Shown one piece after another: positions 55,908 to 64,000 of a stretch of 64,000 bases of DNA. The notes under the pieces are model-generated. The model saw only the letters and a list, made by a program, of their open reading frames with translations. It was not told where the DNA came from and ran no database searches. The stretch is from NCBI GenBank assembly GCA_902782665.1, contig CACZOA010000109.1, positions 1 through 64,000 on the forward strand. Direction: 5' to 3'. Position 1 is the first letter of the stretch, and the number at the start of each line of letters is the position of its first letter. The translations under genes were made by a program, and so were the position numbers. This DNA is from an uncultured Bacteroidales bacterium (lineage in GTDB: Bacteria > Bacteroidota > Bacteroidia > Bacteroidales > Paludibacteraceae).

Positions 55908-56429
55908 ATGGATATAAACAATCAAGAGACTATCAACTTTATAAAGTCAGCGATTCTTTTTTGTCGTGTTATCGAGCAATCTGCCGACGACACTTCTAAG
56001 GATTTCGCTAAAAAACTTGCGGGATCATTGGCTGGCTTATATGCTGCGACTGTCGACCTTCCTTCTTACGATGAGGAGTACGACGATATCGAACTTGAAT
56101 GTAAAGTGACGGAGGCTATGTACAACTCTGTCGTGCAAATTGTCAGCGACAAACTTGGTGCACACGACGATTTTCTGACCGTCGACCACGTTGACATGCA
56201 ATACAGCGATACTCCTATTGTAGTCCATGTGTCGGAAGACATCGCCGATATCTATCAGGACATCGTCGATATGACACATCGAATCCAGAGTGCAGACAAC
56301 GCAATCATGTGTGCCGCTCTTAAAGAGTGTGTGGATCACTTCCACGAGTTCTGGGGACAGTGTCTTACCCGCAGTTTGGGTGCTCTCCATTCTTATATAT
56401 CAGCACCAGACGACGAAGAAGAAGATTGA
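55908..56429 (+). CDS. DUF5063 family protein
   Basis: 173 residues from ATG 55908 (MDINNQETINFIKSAILFCR); the longer frame from 55857 would begin upstream of the promoter. A helical protein with EQSADDTSKDFAKKL, AGLYAATVDLP, IYQDIVDMTH and ECVDHFHEFWGQCLTRSLGAL, the DUF5063 pattern. Cytoplasmic, acidic, function unknown. It is followed after 6 bp by the exonuclease-kinase fusion; DUF5063 next to a 3'-5' exonuclease is a recurring pair in Bacteroidota as far as I recall, which suggests a shared process. Confidence 0.88.
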   Translation: MDINNQETINFIKSAILFCRVIEQSADDTSKDFAKKLAGSLAGLYAATVDLPSYDEEYDDIELECKVTEAMYNSVVQIVSDKLGAHDDFLTVDHVDMQYSDTPIVVHVSEDIADIYQDIVDMTHRIQSADNAIMCAALKECVDHFHEFWGQCLTRSLGALHSYISAPDDEEED

Positions 56430-56435
56430 CAACAA

Positions 56436-58196
56436 ATGGGACAGTTTGCTGAATCTATAACCAAAGAGGAAATCCAGCAGTTGCCGTACGCATCTTTCGA
56501 CGGCGACATAATCGTCGTGTCAAAATTCGACATGGTGAAGGAGGCTGTCGACTATTTGAGCAAACAAAAAGTACTTGGTGTTGACACAGAGACAAAACCT
56601 GTCTTTGTAAAAGGCAAGACCAACCAAGTGGCTCTCTTACAGATAAGCTCGGAGCAACGCTGCTATCTGTTCCGTCTCAACCTATTGAATATTCCCGAAT
56701 CAGTGGCTGAACTTTTTGCGAACCCTAACATCACAAAGATCGGTCTCAGCCTTCACGACGACTTCCGCCAACTCCGCAGACGCATGCCAGACTTCAAATG
56801 CGAGAATTATGTGGAGCTACAGAGCTACGTGGAGAAATTCGGAATCAAAGACAAAAGTCTGCAGAAAATATACGCTATAATCTTCAAACTCCAGATCTCA
56901 AAACGTCAGCAGACTTCCAACTGGGAAGCCAATCCGCTCGACCATGCGCAGATCAAATATGCGGCTCTCGATGCCAACGCTACACTCCAAATCTACAACA
57001 CGTTGAGTCAGAGTGAAGAGGGCAAGAGATTCCCTGCCGAGCATCTTTCTTCAGCTGTATTGGAGCAAATGCAGTTGGCTCAGCAAGAACGTGCCAAAGA
57101 GAAAAAAGAAAGACGCGAGAAAAGGAAAGCCGAACTTGAGAAAAAGCCGAAAGTGGTCGTGCAGAAAAGTCCGGAAGAGATTTATGAGGAAAACATGCAG
57201 TCAATCTCCCGTCTTTACAAGAAATTCCAGGGACATCGTCCTTCTACGATCACTCCGATCGCACAGGCTGGATCTGGCAGACAATATTTCATTGTAGACG
57301 GAGAGTCTGGCAAATACGTAGCCACTATAGGAGAAACAGTGGAAGAGAACAATGCTTTCATATATCTCGCAAGACAACTGAAAAGAGCAGGTGCATCGGT
57401 GCCAAAAGTATTCCACGTCTCCAAAGATAAGATGATCTATCTGCAGACCTACTGCGGCAACGACTCATTATATAAAGTGCTCGACAGATTCCGTCAGACA
57501 AACGAATATTCCAAGACCAGCATCCGAATGCTTTGCAAAGTGATGTCAGACTTGGCAAGAATACAGTTTGTTGGAGCAAAGACGGTGGACTTTGCCAAAT
57601 GTTATCCAGAATCAGAATTTTCAAGAGATGGATTGATGGCTGACTTTGCCAAATTCGAGACCTACTTTGTAAAGAAGCATCCGATAGAATACTCAGAATC
57701 CCGTCTGCACGATGATTTCGAAAAGATGTGGACGACGATGAGTGAAATCCGAAAAGACGCATGGGGATTCATGTACAGAGATTTCCAGTCTCGCAATGTA
57801 ATGGTGAAATCAGGCGGATTATGGTATATTGATTTTCAGGGAGGACGACGCGGACCTATCTGGTATGATCTGGTATCGTTTGTTTATCAAGTAAGAGCGA
57901 AATATCCAGAATCCGTTAAGACGCAGATGATCTCCGTCTACTTGAAATCGATAAAGAAATTCATCGAGATCACAGACGACGAATTTTACGGCAACCTCTC
58001 ATTCTTTATCCTGACCCGCATGGTACAAGTGCTTGGCACCTACGGGCTCCGTGGTTTGGAAGAGAGAAAAGAGACATTCCTCGGACAGATTCCAGATACC
58101 TTGAAAGTATTGGGAAACGTTGTCGACAAATTTGAGTCTGAATATCCGGAACTTATAAAAGTCATAAAAGAAGCGACGAAGCATTATGGAGAATAA
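56436..58196 (+). CDS. Fusion of a DEDDy 3'-5' exonuclease and an APH/AmgK-like kinase
   Basis: 586 residues in one uninterrupted frame. Residues 20-195 are an RNase D-like 3'-5' exonuclease with the DEDDy set Asp50 and Glu52 (VDTETKP), Asp108 (GLSLHDDF) and Tyr175/Asp179 (YAALDANATLQIY), so it looks active. A charged linker (215-250, Lys/Glu/Arg-rich) leads to a phosphotransferase of the aminoglycoside-kinase type (about 255-560): loop AQAGSGRQYFIV, catalytic YRDFQSRN (447-454) and metal-binding WYIDFQGGRRGP (464-473), closest to AmgK-like sugar kinases. In most relatives these are separate genes. It overlaps the RapZ-C gene by 11 bp. Substrates of both halves are unknown. Confidence 0.92.
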   Translation: MGQFAESITKEEIQQLPYASFDGDIIVVSKFDMVKEAVDYLSKQKVLGVDTETKPVFVKGKTNQVALLQISSEQRCYLFRLNLLNIPESVAELFANPNITKIGLSLHDDFRQLRRRMPDFKCENYVELQSYVEKFGIKDKSLQKIYAIIFKLQISKRQQTSNWEANPLDHAQIKYAALDANATLQIYNTLSQSEEGKRFPAEHLSSAVLEQMQLAQQERAKEKKERREKRKAELEKKPKVVVQKSPEEIYEENMQSISRLYKKFQGHRPSTITPIAQAGSGRQYFIVDGESGKYVATIGETVEENNAFIYLARQLKRAGASVPKVFHVSKDKMIYLQTYCGNDSLYKVLDRFRQTNEYSKTSIRMLCKVMSDLARIQFVGAKTVDFAKCYPESEFSRDGLMADFAKFETYFVKKHPIEYSESRLHDDFEKMWTTMSEIRKDAWGFMYRDFQSRNVMVKSGGLWYIDFQGGRRGPIWYDLVSFVYQVRAKYPESVKTQMISVYLKSIKKFIEITDDEFYGNLSFFILTRMVQVLGTYGLRGLEERKETFLGQIPDTLKVLGNVVDKFESEYPELIKVIKEATKHYGE

Positions 58197-58611
58197 GGAA
58201 TTGGTAGTCAAAGTGTTCAGTTTTTCTTATAAGAAAGGGATTCCTGCCGACGAATCAGGCAACGGAGGAGGCTATGCTTTCGACTGTCGCGCAGTGCACA
58301 ACCCAGGCAGATACGAAGAATACAAGCAACTCACTGGCAGAGACAAGCCTGTGATTGATTTCTTGGAGAAAGACGGTGAGATTCTCACATTCCTTGATTC
58401 TGTTTGGGCATTGGTAGATTTCCACGTCGCACGCTATATGGAGCGAGGATTCACAAGTCTGATGGTAAGTTTCGGTTGTACAGGAGGACAGCACCGTTCA
58501 GTCTACTCAGCACAGAAGACAGCAGAGCACATCTCTGAAAAATTCGGAGTGGAAGTGAGACTGGAACATGTGGAGCAGCATATCAAACAGACGTTTGAAA
58601 GAAGAGGATAA
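58186..58611 (+). CDS. RapZ C-terminal domain protein
   Basis: 141 residues. It matches the C-terminal half of RapZ only: FSFSYKKGIP near the start, FDCRAVHNPG (32-41) and SFGCTGGQHRSV (95-106). The N-terminal kinase half of RapZ is absent. In E. coli this C-terminal part binds small RNAs and glucosamine-6-phosphate and controls GlmS synthesis. In Bacteroidota it is often next to an AmgK-like kinase gene. Here the kinase is fused to an exonuclease, and the start of this gene lies inside the last codons of that fusion, so the two are translated together. Confidence 0.9.
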   Translation: MENKELVVKVFSFSYKKGIPADESGNGGGYAFDCRAVHNPGRYEEYKQLTGRDKPVIDFLEKDGEILTFLDSVWALVDFHVARYMERGFTSLMVSFGCTGGQHRSVYSAQKTAEHISEKFGVEVRLEHVEQHIKQTFERRG

Positions 58612-58694
58612 TGGTTGCAGACGTATATTCGCACGTCTGAACATATATTCCTCCCCCATTCTCTATAACCAACAATCCATAACCCCAAAAGACA

Positions 58695-59036
58695 ATGGAT
58701 AAAAGCGAAATTATAAAAATAGTGGTAATATCACTCATCATCGTCGCACTGCTCAACGCGATTGGGATGAGTAGCAATATCCACATCAAATGGATGTTGA
58801 AATTGTTCACTGGGTTTTCATTGTTCATCGTCATATTATATTGGAAAACAATTCCATACAAGAACAAACTCAGCGACGACAATCTGAAAAAGTTTGAGGC
58901 AGTCGGCAACATTTGCGACCCCATCTTCAACCTGTTCACGAACCTGCCAAAAATCAAATTGGGAGAATATACAGAAATGAATGTAGCACCATTGGTGGTT
59001 TGTGGAATCCTGATATTGATTTTGATGATGCTGTAG
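58695..59036 (+). CDS. Small membrane protein of unknown function
   Basis: 113 residues with three likely membrane helices (about 7-25, 32-51 and 94-112), separated by a hydrophilic loop of about 40 residues (KTIPYKNKLSDDNLKKF). No family recognised. It lies 83 bp after the RapZ-C gene on the same strand and may be in the same transcript. The opposite strand also has an open frame here, but it has no recognisable features. Confidence 0.6.
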   Translation: MDKSEIIKIVVISLIIVALLNAIGMSSNIHIKWMLKLFTGFSLFIVILYWKTIPYKNKLSDDNLKKFEAVGNICDPIFNLFTNLPKIKLGEYTEMNVAPLVVCGILILILMML

Positions 59037-59136
59037 AAATAACACAACCATTTCTATGATCGAAAAACATTGACGATATAAAAACACCTGCAGTGGCATT
59101 TCCAACGTATCACTCGCAAATCGCAGATATTTTTCT

Positions 59137-59144
59137 TAAATTTG
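59137..59144 (+). promoter_or_regulatory. -7 box of the 1204-residue surface protein gene
   Basis: TAAATTTG, 104 bp before the ATG; no clear -33 box. Nothing else is seen in the 210-bp gap. Confidence 0.4.
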
Positions 59145-59248
59145 CAATTGGATTGTGTGCATCATTGATGATGATTGCTTTTATACCACTAAACCAATAG
59201 AATGGGCACATTTTCTAAAAAATAATTAATTCAACCGACGAGTGCGAT

Positions 59249-62200
59249 ATGCAAAGACACAAAAGCCTAAAAAAAGGGCATAAATTGATACGAACTGCAT
59301 TTTTGTGGATATTGTGCATGTTTCCTATAAAAGGAGTATGTGCACTGCCTTTAATTTCAGAAACAGATTTTTCTGTCGCGGAAGGCACCAATGATTACTA
59401 TTCTGTCGAAATGACAGATGGATTTGTCAACTCTAAAGCTATTCCTCATATTTCTGTGGAATCCATTCCTTTAGCAGATGGCACAGAGTCAACTGAAACA
59501 AAATCAGATTTTTTGGATAAACCGCATTATGCGATTACACCCAACCCTATTCGATTGGATAATCTAAGATTAGAAGATAACGGAGGAGGACTTATTTTTT
59601 CTGCAGGAAAAGGGACAAACAAAATAAGCGAAGGCACTAAAATTTTATCATACATCGTATCAGGGCTAAAAAATGGCGGAGAATACGAGGTAGTTGTTGA
59701 GTATTGCAATCCATTGTCTACTACTTATTTGAACACGTCAGGTTCTAATAGTGCCCCACATTTGACTGGTAGTTATCATTCGATGATCCAAGTGGGAGTT
59801 AACAATACTGAAACAAGCAGTGGAAAGAAATTGGTTGCGTTATCCAGCAAAGCAGGCACTTGTCTCGCCGCTACAATCAAGTCACCGACAGCAGAGCAAT
59901 TGGAGCAGGAAGATGTCAGGCCAATAACAGACAACACGTTGACTGTCAATGTTTATATAAGTGATATGGGAGATGGGGAAGCTTTGATGATAAGGAGCAT
60001 TCAGGTATACGCAGAACCAGAATTCGTTCCAGAGGCTGAAGACATCACAATAGCCCCATTCTGCGAGAATGACCCAAACAGAGCGACTAAGTTGGATGAG
60101 GCTTTGGCGGTCATTCCGTCTACTTATGATATCACATGGTACAGAGATACTGTCACTCCAATTAAAGATTCGGAGCCTGATGTGGTTGGTGCTTCTGCCA
60201 GCACTATGCCTTATGTCTCTTATTTCACGGTTACAGACAAGAAGACTAAGCTTGTTAGTAAATATTACACCTTCACATTCACCGTCAAAGAGACGCCAAG
60301 TGAAATTTTGGCTGTAATAGATCCATTCTGTGAATATATCAATGGAGCTATTTCTTCATCGGCTGATGCCACAGTGGCTCCTATGTTGCCTGCCAGTACT
60401 AAAGGATATGATGTGGATTGGTATAATTCACCTACCGTTTCTTCTGCCAACATGGCAAATACCGATCTTTCCACTTTGCCCGGCAGCACAACACCTTATA
60501 CATATTATTACGCTTTGTCTTTGAATGGTTGCACAAGCGAACCAGAAGAGTATGACTTTATCGTTAGACCTCTGGTCAAGCAGAATGTGATAAAGGATAA
60601 TGAATGTGATAAGACTACGCTTACAGTTTCAACCGAGCCATCCGACGCAACCTCTATCTGGAACAACGGTGCTGAAGGCAAGGCTCTCATTTTCACAACA
60701 GAGATGGAAGCCGTTGGCAATTATTCCGTCGTTTCATACATAACTGGCTATTGTGAAAGCGAGCCAAAGGACATAATCTCTGATTTCTACAAAACACCTG
60801 AAGCTTTGGAGGATTATTCTGTACAATACTTAAAGGCGGAAGGAAAATCTACAGATGGTGTGTTCTCAACAGACAAATTAATAGCTGGAGTAGCTGGCAA
60901 GACAGATGTTAACGCCACTATCCAATGGATTGGCCAGATGGATTCTTCGACACCTCCTGCAAACACCAATAATGCATCAGACACTCCTGCTAATCCTAAG
61001 GCAGATGATGTGAATGACCCGAACGATGAAACGCATTACTATTTTGCATATCAACAAATCGCTTATTCTGCCACAGTCACATGTCCAAGTAAGTTTTCCA
61101 CAGTAGAGGTGAAAATATTAGGTGCACCTGAGCCTGAAGTCACTCCCGTCTCCTACTGTTTGAATGACACACCTGATCCCATTACATCTTTTGCGGCAAC
61201 TACGACAGGTGGACCAACTGATACAAAGACATACTCTTTGGTATGGTTCGCTTCTGAAGAAGATTATCCTGCCAACCCATTGCCAGCAGCACCTACAATC
61301 ACAACTGACAATGTAGGAAAAACATCATACTACGTCGCACAATGGGATGATGCCAATCACAACAACATCAGTTCTTTGCGACATGTGGATGTCACTACTT
61401 ATGGCGTACTTCAGCCATCTGTTCAGACACCAATAAATTTTTGTTTTAACGAAAATGTCTCTCAGTTAACAGCAGATGCCGCCACTAGTACAAATGAATA
61501 TTACGTATCAAATGGATTCTTGTGGGGTGAAGTTTATCCTACAACAACTGCTCCAACTCCTAACACTGTTTCTGTTGGCACTGAAACTTACAAAGTACGT
61601 GCCACTTACACTACAACTACTTTATTCTGTAAGAGTGAACCGATTGAAATTACTGTCACTGTCTCTAAAACAGATGCACCGTCTCCTCAAACCATTCAGT
61701 ATACCAAAGCTGATGCCATTGATGGCAAGACATTCCCTACCATCAATGAAGCCAAAGAGCCATGGCTGGAAGAATCTGGCTATACCTATTACTACTCTAG
61801 CATGACGGATGATGCAAATGTTGCTGTTAGTGACTACATGGAAGGCATAATTCCAACTCCTATTTACAACACGTCTTTATTAAATGGGGAATCTAAAGAA
61901 TTGTACTACTATATATATCGCATTGACAATAGCAACAGCTGTCCAAGCGACACCGTAAAGATCACCGTGAAGATCAATGATGTTTTGTCACCTAATGTGA
62001 AGGATGTCTATGTCTGCGAGGGTAGCACAGTGCCAGAACTGGAAGCAGGAATATCCATCATGGAAGGAGCTGGCAAAAACGAATCGGAATATAGTTTGAA
62101 TTGGTATGGAACAGAAGATCCAAGAGATTCTAACGATCCAACGCCTCTCAATTCAGTAAGTCAAACTACATTCTCAACAGGCATCACCTCTGCAGTTGCC

Positions 62201-62863
62201 GTCAATAATGCAAAGACAACAACTCAATATTACGTAACACAAAAGGATAACACAACGGGAGCAGAAAGCGATCCTTCTGTAATCAACGTGGTTGTCTTGC
62301 CAAAACCAGTGATAATGTCTAAAGATGTCACAGTCAAATACGGAGAGAAAGTTGATTTGAATGAATGTTTTGAAATTGTAAACTCATCCGAAGTGGGAAC
62401 CACTACTCCCACTTATGCGAAAGGCTCAAATATAGTTGAAAATTCAGGCACATATTCGTTCACAGTGGCTTATCCTGTTGACTATACAAGACCTCAGTAC
62501 ACAGTGGATGATGACCAATGCGTTAGTGAAAACTCGTATATCTCTGTTGTAATCGAGCAGCAAGACAGCACAGATAAAGGTGGACCTGAGCCAGAACTCC
62601 AAATTCCTAACTATTTTTCACCAAATGGAGATGGCGTGAACGACAAATGGACAATAGAAGCGCTAAAAGACGCCTATCCAAAATCCCAGGTTCAGATCTA
62701 CAACCAAATCGGTAAACTAATAATAGAATATCTTGGTAAAGATTTTGATGGTTGGGATGGAACTTACCTTGGACAGCCAATGCCTTCTACAGACTACTGG
62801 TACAAAATTTACATCGAAGAAAAGAGAAAATATTTACTTGGCCACTTTACACTAATTCGATAA
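59249..62863 (+). CDS. Large T9SS type B cargo protein with Ig-like repeats
   Basis: 1204 residues. A long signal peptide (KLIRTAFLWILCMFPIKGVCA, cleavage near residue 33) is followed by a unique N-terminal beta-rich domain (about 35-250) and then a chain of Ig-like repeats (e.g. CLNDTPDPI, YSLVWFASEEDY, SYYVAQWDD; later VYVCEGSTVPEL, YSLNWYG, QYYVTQKDN). The last 87 residues (PNYFSPNGDGVNDKW, YNQIGKLI, GWDGTYLGQ, STDYWYKI, GHFTLIR) are the type B sorting domain. It shares repeat types with the 2467-residue protein, including a near-identical SVQYLKAEG / TVQYLKAEG segment. Surface adhesin-like role is inference. Confidence 0.88.
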   Translation: MQRHKSLKKGHKLIRTAFLWILCMFPIKGVCALPLISETDFSVAEGTNDYYSVEMTDGFVNSKAIPHISVESIPLADGTESTETKSDFLDKPHYAITPNPIRLDNLRLEDNGGGLIFSAGKGTNKISEGTKILSYIVSGLKNGGEYEVVVEYCNPLSTTYLNTSGSNSAPHLTGSYHSMIQVGVNNTETSSGKKLVALSSKAGTCLAATIKSPTAEQLEQEDVRPITDNTLTVNVYISDMGDGEALMIRSIQVYAEPEFVPEAEDITIAPFCENDPNRATKLDEALAVIPSTYDITWYRDTVTPIKDSEPDVVGASASTMPYVSYFTVTDKKTKLVSKYYTFTFTVKETPSEILAVIDPFCEYINGAISSSADATVAPMLPASTKGYDVDWYNSPTVSSANMANTDLSTLPGSTTPYTYYYALSLNGCTSEPEEYDFIVRPLVKQNVIKDNECDKTTLTVSTEPSDATSIWNNGAEGKALIFTTEMEAVGNYSVVSYITGYCESEPKDIISDFYKTPEALEDYSVQYLKAEGKSTDGVFSTDKLIAGVAGKTDVNATIQWIGQMDSSTPPANTNNASDTPANPKADDVNDPNDETHYYFAYQQIAYSATVTCPSKFSTVEVKILGAPEPEVTPVSYCLNDTPDPITSFAATTTGGPTDTKTYSLVWFASEEDYPANPLPAAPTITTDNVGKTSYYVAQWDDANHNNISSLRHVDVTTYGVLQPSVQTPINFCFNENVSQLTADAATSTNEYYVSNGFLWGEVYPTTTAPTPNTVSVGTETYKVRATYTTTTLFCKSEPIEITVTVSKTDAPSPQTIQYTKADAIDGKTFPTINEAKEPWLEESGYTYYYSSMTDDANVAVSDYMEGIIPTPIYNTSLLNGESKELYYYIYRIDNSNSCPSDTVKITVKINDVLSPNVKDVYVCEGSTVPELEAGISIMEGAGKNESEYSLNWYGTEDPRDSNDPTPLNSVSQTTFSTGITSAVAVNNAKTTTQYYVTQKDNTTGAESDPSVINVVVLPKPVIMSKDVTVKYGEKVDLNECFEIVNSSEVGTTTPTYAKGSNIVENSGTYSFTVAYPVDYTRPQYTVDDDQCVSENSYISVVIEQQDSTDKGGPEPELQIPNYFSPNGDGVNDKWTIEALKDAYPKSQVQIYNQIGKLIIEYLGKDFDGWDGTYLGQPMPSTDYWYKIYIEEKRKYLLGHFTLIR

Positions 62864-62990
62864 ACTGTTAATTCTATATGAAATAATGGATAAGATGTTG
62901 TAGTAAAAACCAAAATCACGACAAAAACCGAACGTAATCGAAAAGATTTATCAACATTATCACCGAAAAAGCGAAAAAACAAAACGAAAA

Positions 62991-63022
62991 TTTAGTAATA
63001 AGAAAAAAGATTTGTAATTTTG
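62991..63022 (+). promoter_or_regulatory. DUF177-rpmF promoter
   Basis: TTTA at 62991-62994 and TAATTTTG at 63015-63022, 20 bp apart. The ATG at 63040 is 17 bp after the -7 box, one reason to prefer it over the ATG at 63031. Confidence 0.6.
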
Positions 63023-63039
63023 CAAACCAAATGAAAGCC

Positions 63040-63597
63040 ATGGATAGATTTATCATAGACTTGAAGCATCTTGAGAAAGGAGTTTACAACTATCACTTTT
63101 CGATGACCGATGAGGATTTCGAGAAGATAGGAGGCTCGGAGTTTCAAAAAGGAGATGTGGAAGTCGACGTGGAGATGAGGGTTTCATCCGGAGATTCTTT
63201 CTCTTTCGACTTTGAGATAGACGGCACGGTGATTGTTCCTTGCGACAGATGTCTTGAAGATATGGAGCTTGAGATTTCCACAGATGGTCATTTCGATGCC
63301 AAGTTTGGCGACGGAGAATCTGATGATGAGTTGGTGTTCATCTCTGAGATCGACCAGAAGATTGACCTTTCATGGCACATATACGAGTTTATTGCTCTCG
63401 CAATTCCGATTCGTCATGTCCATGAAGACGGCGAATGCGATGAAGCAATGGCTGAGAAATTTAGAAGTCACGAGTGTTTCGAAAGCGGCGAAGATGATGA
63501 GGATAGCGAGTCTGCCGACCTGGCAAGTGATACGGCAGCAGGTGAGAAGGAGATTGATCCGCGTTGGGAAGCACTGAAAAATTTTAAAATAAAATAA
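63040..63597 (+). CDS. DUF177 (YceD) family protein
   Basis: 185 residues. The family marks are IVPCDRCLEDMELEI (its Cys pair) and the following FIALAIPIRHVHEDGEC, ending in DPRWEALKNFKIK, which is the typical C-terminus. DUF177/YceD genes are almost always next to rpmF and are linked to 23S rRNA and ribosome assembly, without a fully known role. An acidic Glu/Asp/Ser insertion (about 150-170) precedes the end. It is 19 bp upstream of rpmF. Confidence 0.92.
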   Translation: MDRFIIDLKHLEKGVYNYHFSMTDEDFEKIGGSEFQKGDVEVDVEMRVSSGDSFSFDFEIDGTVIVPCDRCLEDMELEISTDGHFDAKFGDGESDDELVFISEIDQKIDLSWHIYEFIALAIPIRHVHEDGECDEAMAEKFRSHECFESGEDDEDSESADLASDTAAGEKEIDPRWEALKNFKIK

Positions 63598-63616
63598 CAT
63601 TAAATAATAAAGCAAA

Positions 63617-63802
63617 ATGGCACATCCTAAGAGACGTCAGGGAAAGACAAGAGGAGCAAAGAGAAGAACTCACTACAAAGCAGTAGCACCAACACTTGCT
63701 GTTTGTCCTAACTGTGGTTCATTGCACATCTTCCACACAGTATGTGGTGAGTGTGGTTACTACCGTGGTAAGGTAGCAATCGAAAAAGCAGTAGAGGAGT
63801 AA
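63617..63802 (+). CDS. rpmF: 50S ribosomal protein L32
   Basis: 61 residues, normal length. MAHPKRRQGKTRGAKRRTHY at the N-terminus and the zinc-binding CPNCGS / CGECGYYRGK pair identify L32 of the zinc (C+) type. It is co-transcribed with DUF177 and ends at a good terminator. The plsX/fabH genes that often follow in other genomes are not in the next 200 bp. Confidence 0.97.
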   Translation: MAHPKRRQGKTRGAKRRTHYKAVAPTLAVCPNCGSLHIFHTVCGECGYYRGKVAIEKAVEE

Positions 63803-63828
63803 AAAACTTTTGCTTATCGAAAATAAAC

Positions 63829-63859
63829 ACCCCGAGAGATTTTCTACTCGGGGTTTTTA
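63829..63859 (+). terminator. rpmF terminator
   Basis: ACCCCGAG (63829-63836) pairs with CTCGGGGT (63847-63854) around a 10-base loop, followed by TTTTAT. Confidence 0.88.
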
Positions 63860-63926
63860 TGTTTAATGTAATTGTTTGCCGACACACAACTCCGACAAGC
63901 AATCACAATCATCAATTAAATTATAT

Positions 63927-64000
63927 ATGGTTCGTCTTCTTCTTTGCCGACATGGTCAGACGGAGTGGAATGTGGCTCACAGATTCCAAGGCCAAACCAA
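63927..64000 (+). CDS. Histidine phosphatase family protein, N-terminal fragment
   Basis: Only the first 24 codons are in the window, starting at ATG 63927 and running off the right edge. The peptide contains LLLCRHGQTEWN and HRFQGQT. RHGxTxWN with the catalytic His is the signature of the phosphoglycerate mutase / cobalamin (alpha-ribazole) phosphatase superfamily. The substrate cannot be told from this fragment. It follows rpmF and its terminator, so it is probably a separate transcript. Confidence 0.85.
   Translation, partial: MVRLLLCRHGQTEWNVAHRFQGQT

Noticed and set aside
58583..59047. 154-residue minus-strand frame
   Set aside because: It overlaps the RapZ-C end and the small membrane protein gene, with no signal or domain of its own; the plus-strand frame fits the gene direction.

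Overview
The window is a stretch of chromosome from a member of the Bacteroidota, most likely order Bacteroidales. The evidence is the TAnnTTTG (-7) / TTTG (-33) promoters in front of many genes, the AT-rich composition with few Shine-Dalgarno sites, and a gene set typical of the phylum: rpoZ of the Bacteroidetes type, DUF4835/PorD, DUF5606, DUF4491, DUF4924, DUF1599, DUF5063, a hybrid two-component regulator and type IX secretion (T9SS) sorting domains. A GH9 endoglucanase-like enzyme and several large surface proteins suggest a fibre-rich, gut or rumen-like habitat; that is inference, and I cannot name a genus.

Layout. 1-2640 (-) is the N-terminal part of a DUF2339 multi-pass membrane protein with internal repeats. 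2830-5401 (-) holds a FISUMP-like lipoprotein and a lemA / TPM-domain / TPM-domain operon. 5486-10554 (-) is the conserved block bamD-rpoZ-coaBC-porD-recN, divergent from a voltage-gated potassium channel (10650). 11571-15901 holds two secreted proteins of unknown function, nadC, a frameshifted ORF6N gene and a small secreted protein. 16059-25356 (mostly +) carries an M16 protease, a PD-(D/E)XK-like protein, DUF4491, gyrB, DUF5606 (-) and a TM2 / DUF2752 / M48 protease operon. tRNA-His lies at 25500.

26088-34116 holds a small lipoprotein and a 2467-residue T9SS type B cargo protein with an apparently complete seven-bladed RCC1-like propeller. 34235-38744 is a housekeeping run: birA, ruvX, def, DUF1599, DoxX and tpiA. 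38868-49280 (-) carries a second FISUMP-like lipoprotein, DUF2130, a hybrid two-component regulator, a BspA-like leucine-rich-repeat protein with a sorting tail, and the GH9 enzyme. 49445-53080 (+) has a small LRR protein, an acyltransferase, a carboxynorspermidine dehydrogenase and map. 53170-55690 (-) has a small exported protein, DUF4924, hslR, pth and rplY. 55908-58611 (+) is DUF5063, a DEDDy-exonuclease/APH-kinase fusion and a RapZ C-terminal-domain protein. 58695-64000 (+) has a small membrane protein, a second giant T9SS type B protein, DUF177-rpmF and the start of a histidine phosphatase.

The most interesting point is 55908-58611. A DEDDy 3'-5' exonuclease is fused to an aminoglycoside-phosphotransferase-like (AmgK-like) kinase and overlaps a RapZ-C gene, joining RNA processing, sugar-kinase and RapZ-type sensing parts in one transcription unit. 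Secondary points are the RCC1-propeller giant protein, the tandemly repeated DUF2339 protein, the regulator-LRR-GH9 cluster without SusC/SusD, and several families of dispersed palindromic repeats that often act as terminators.
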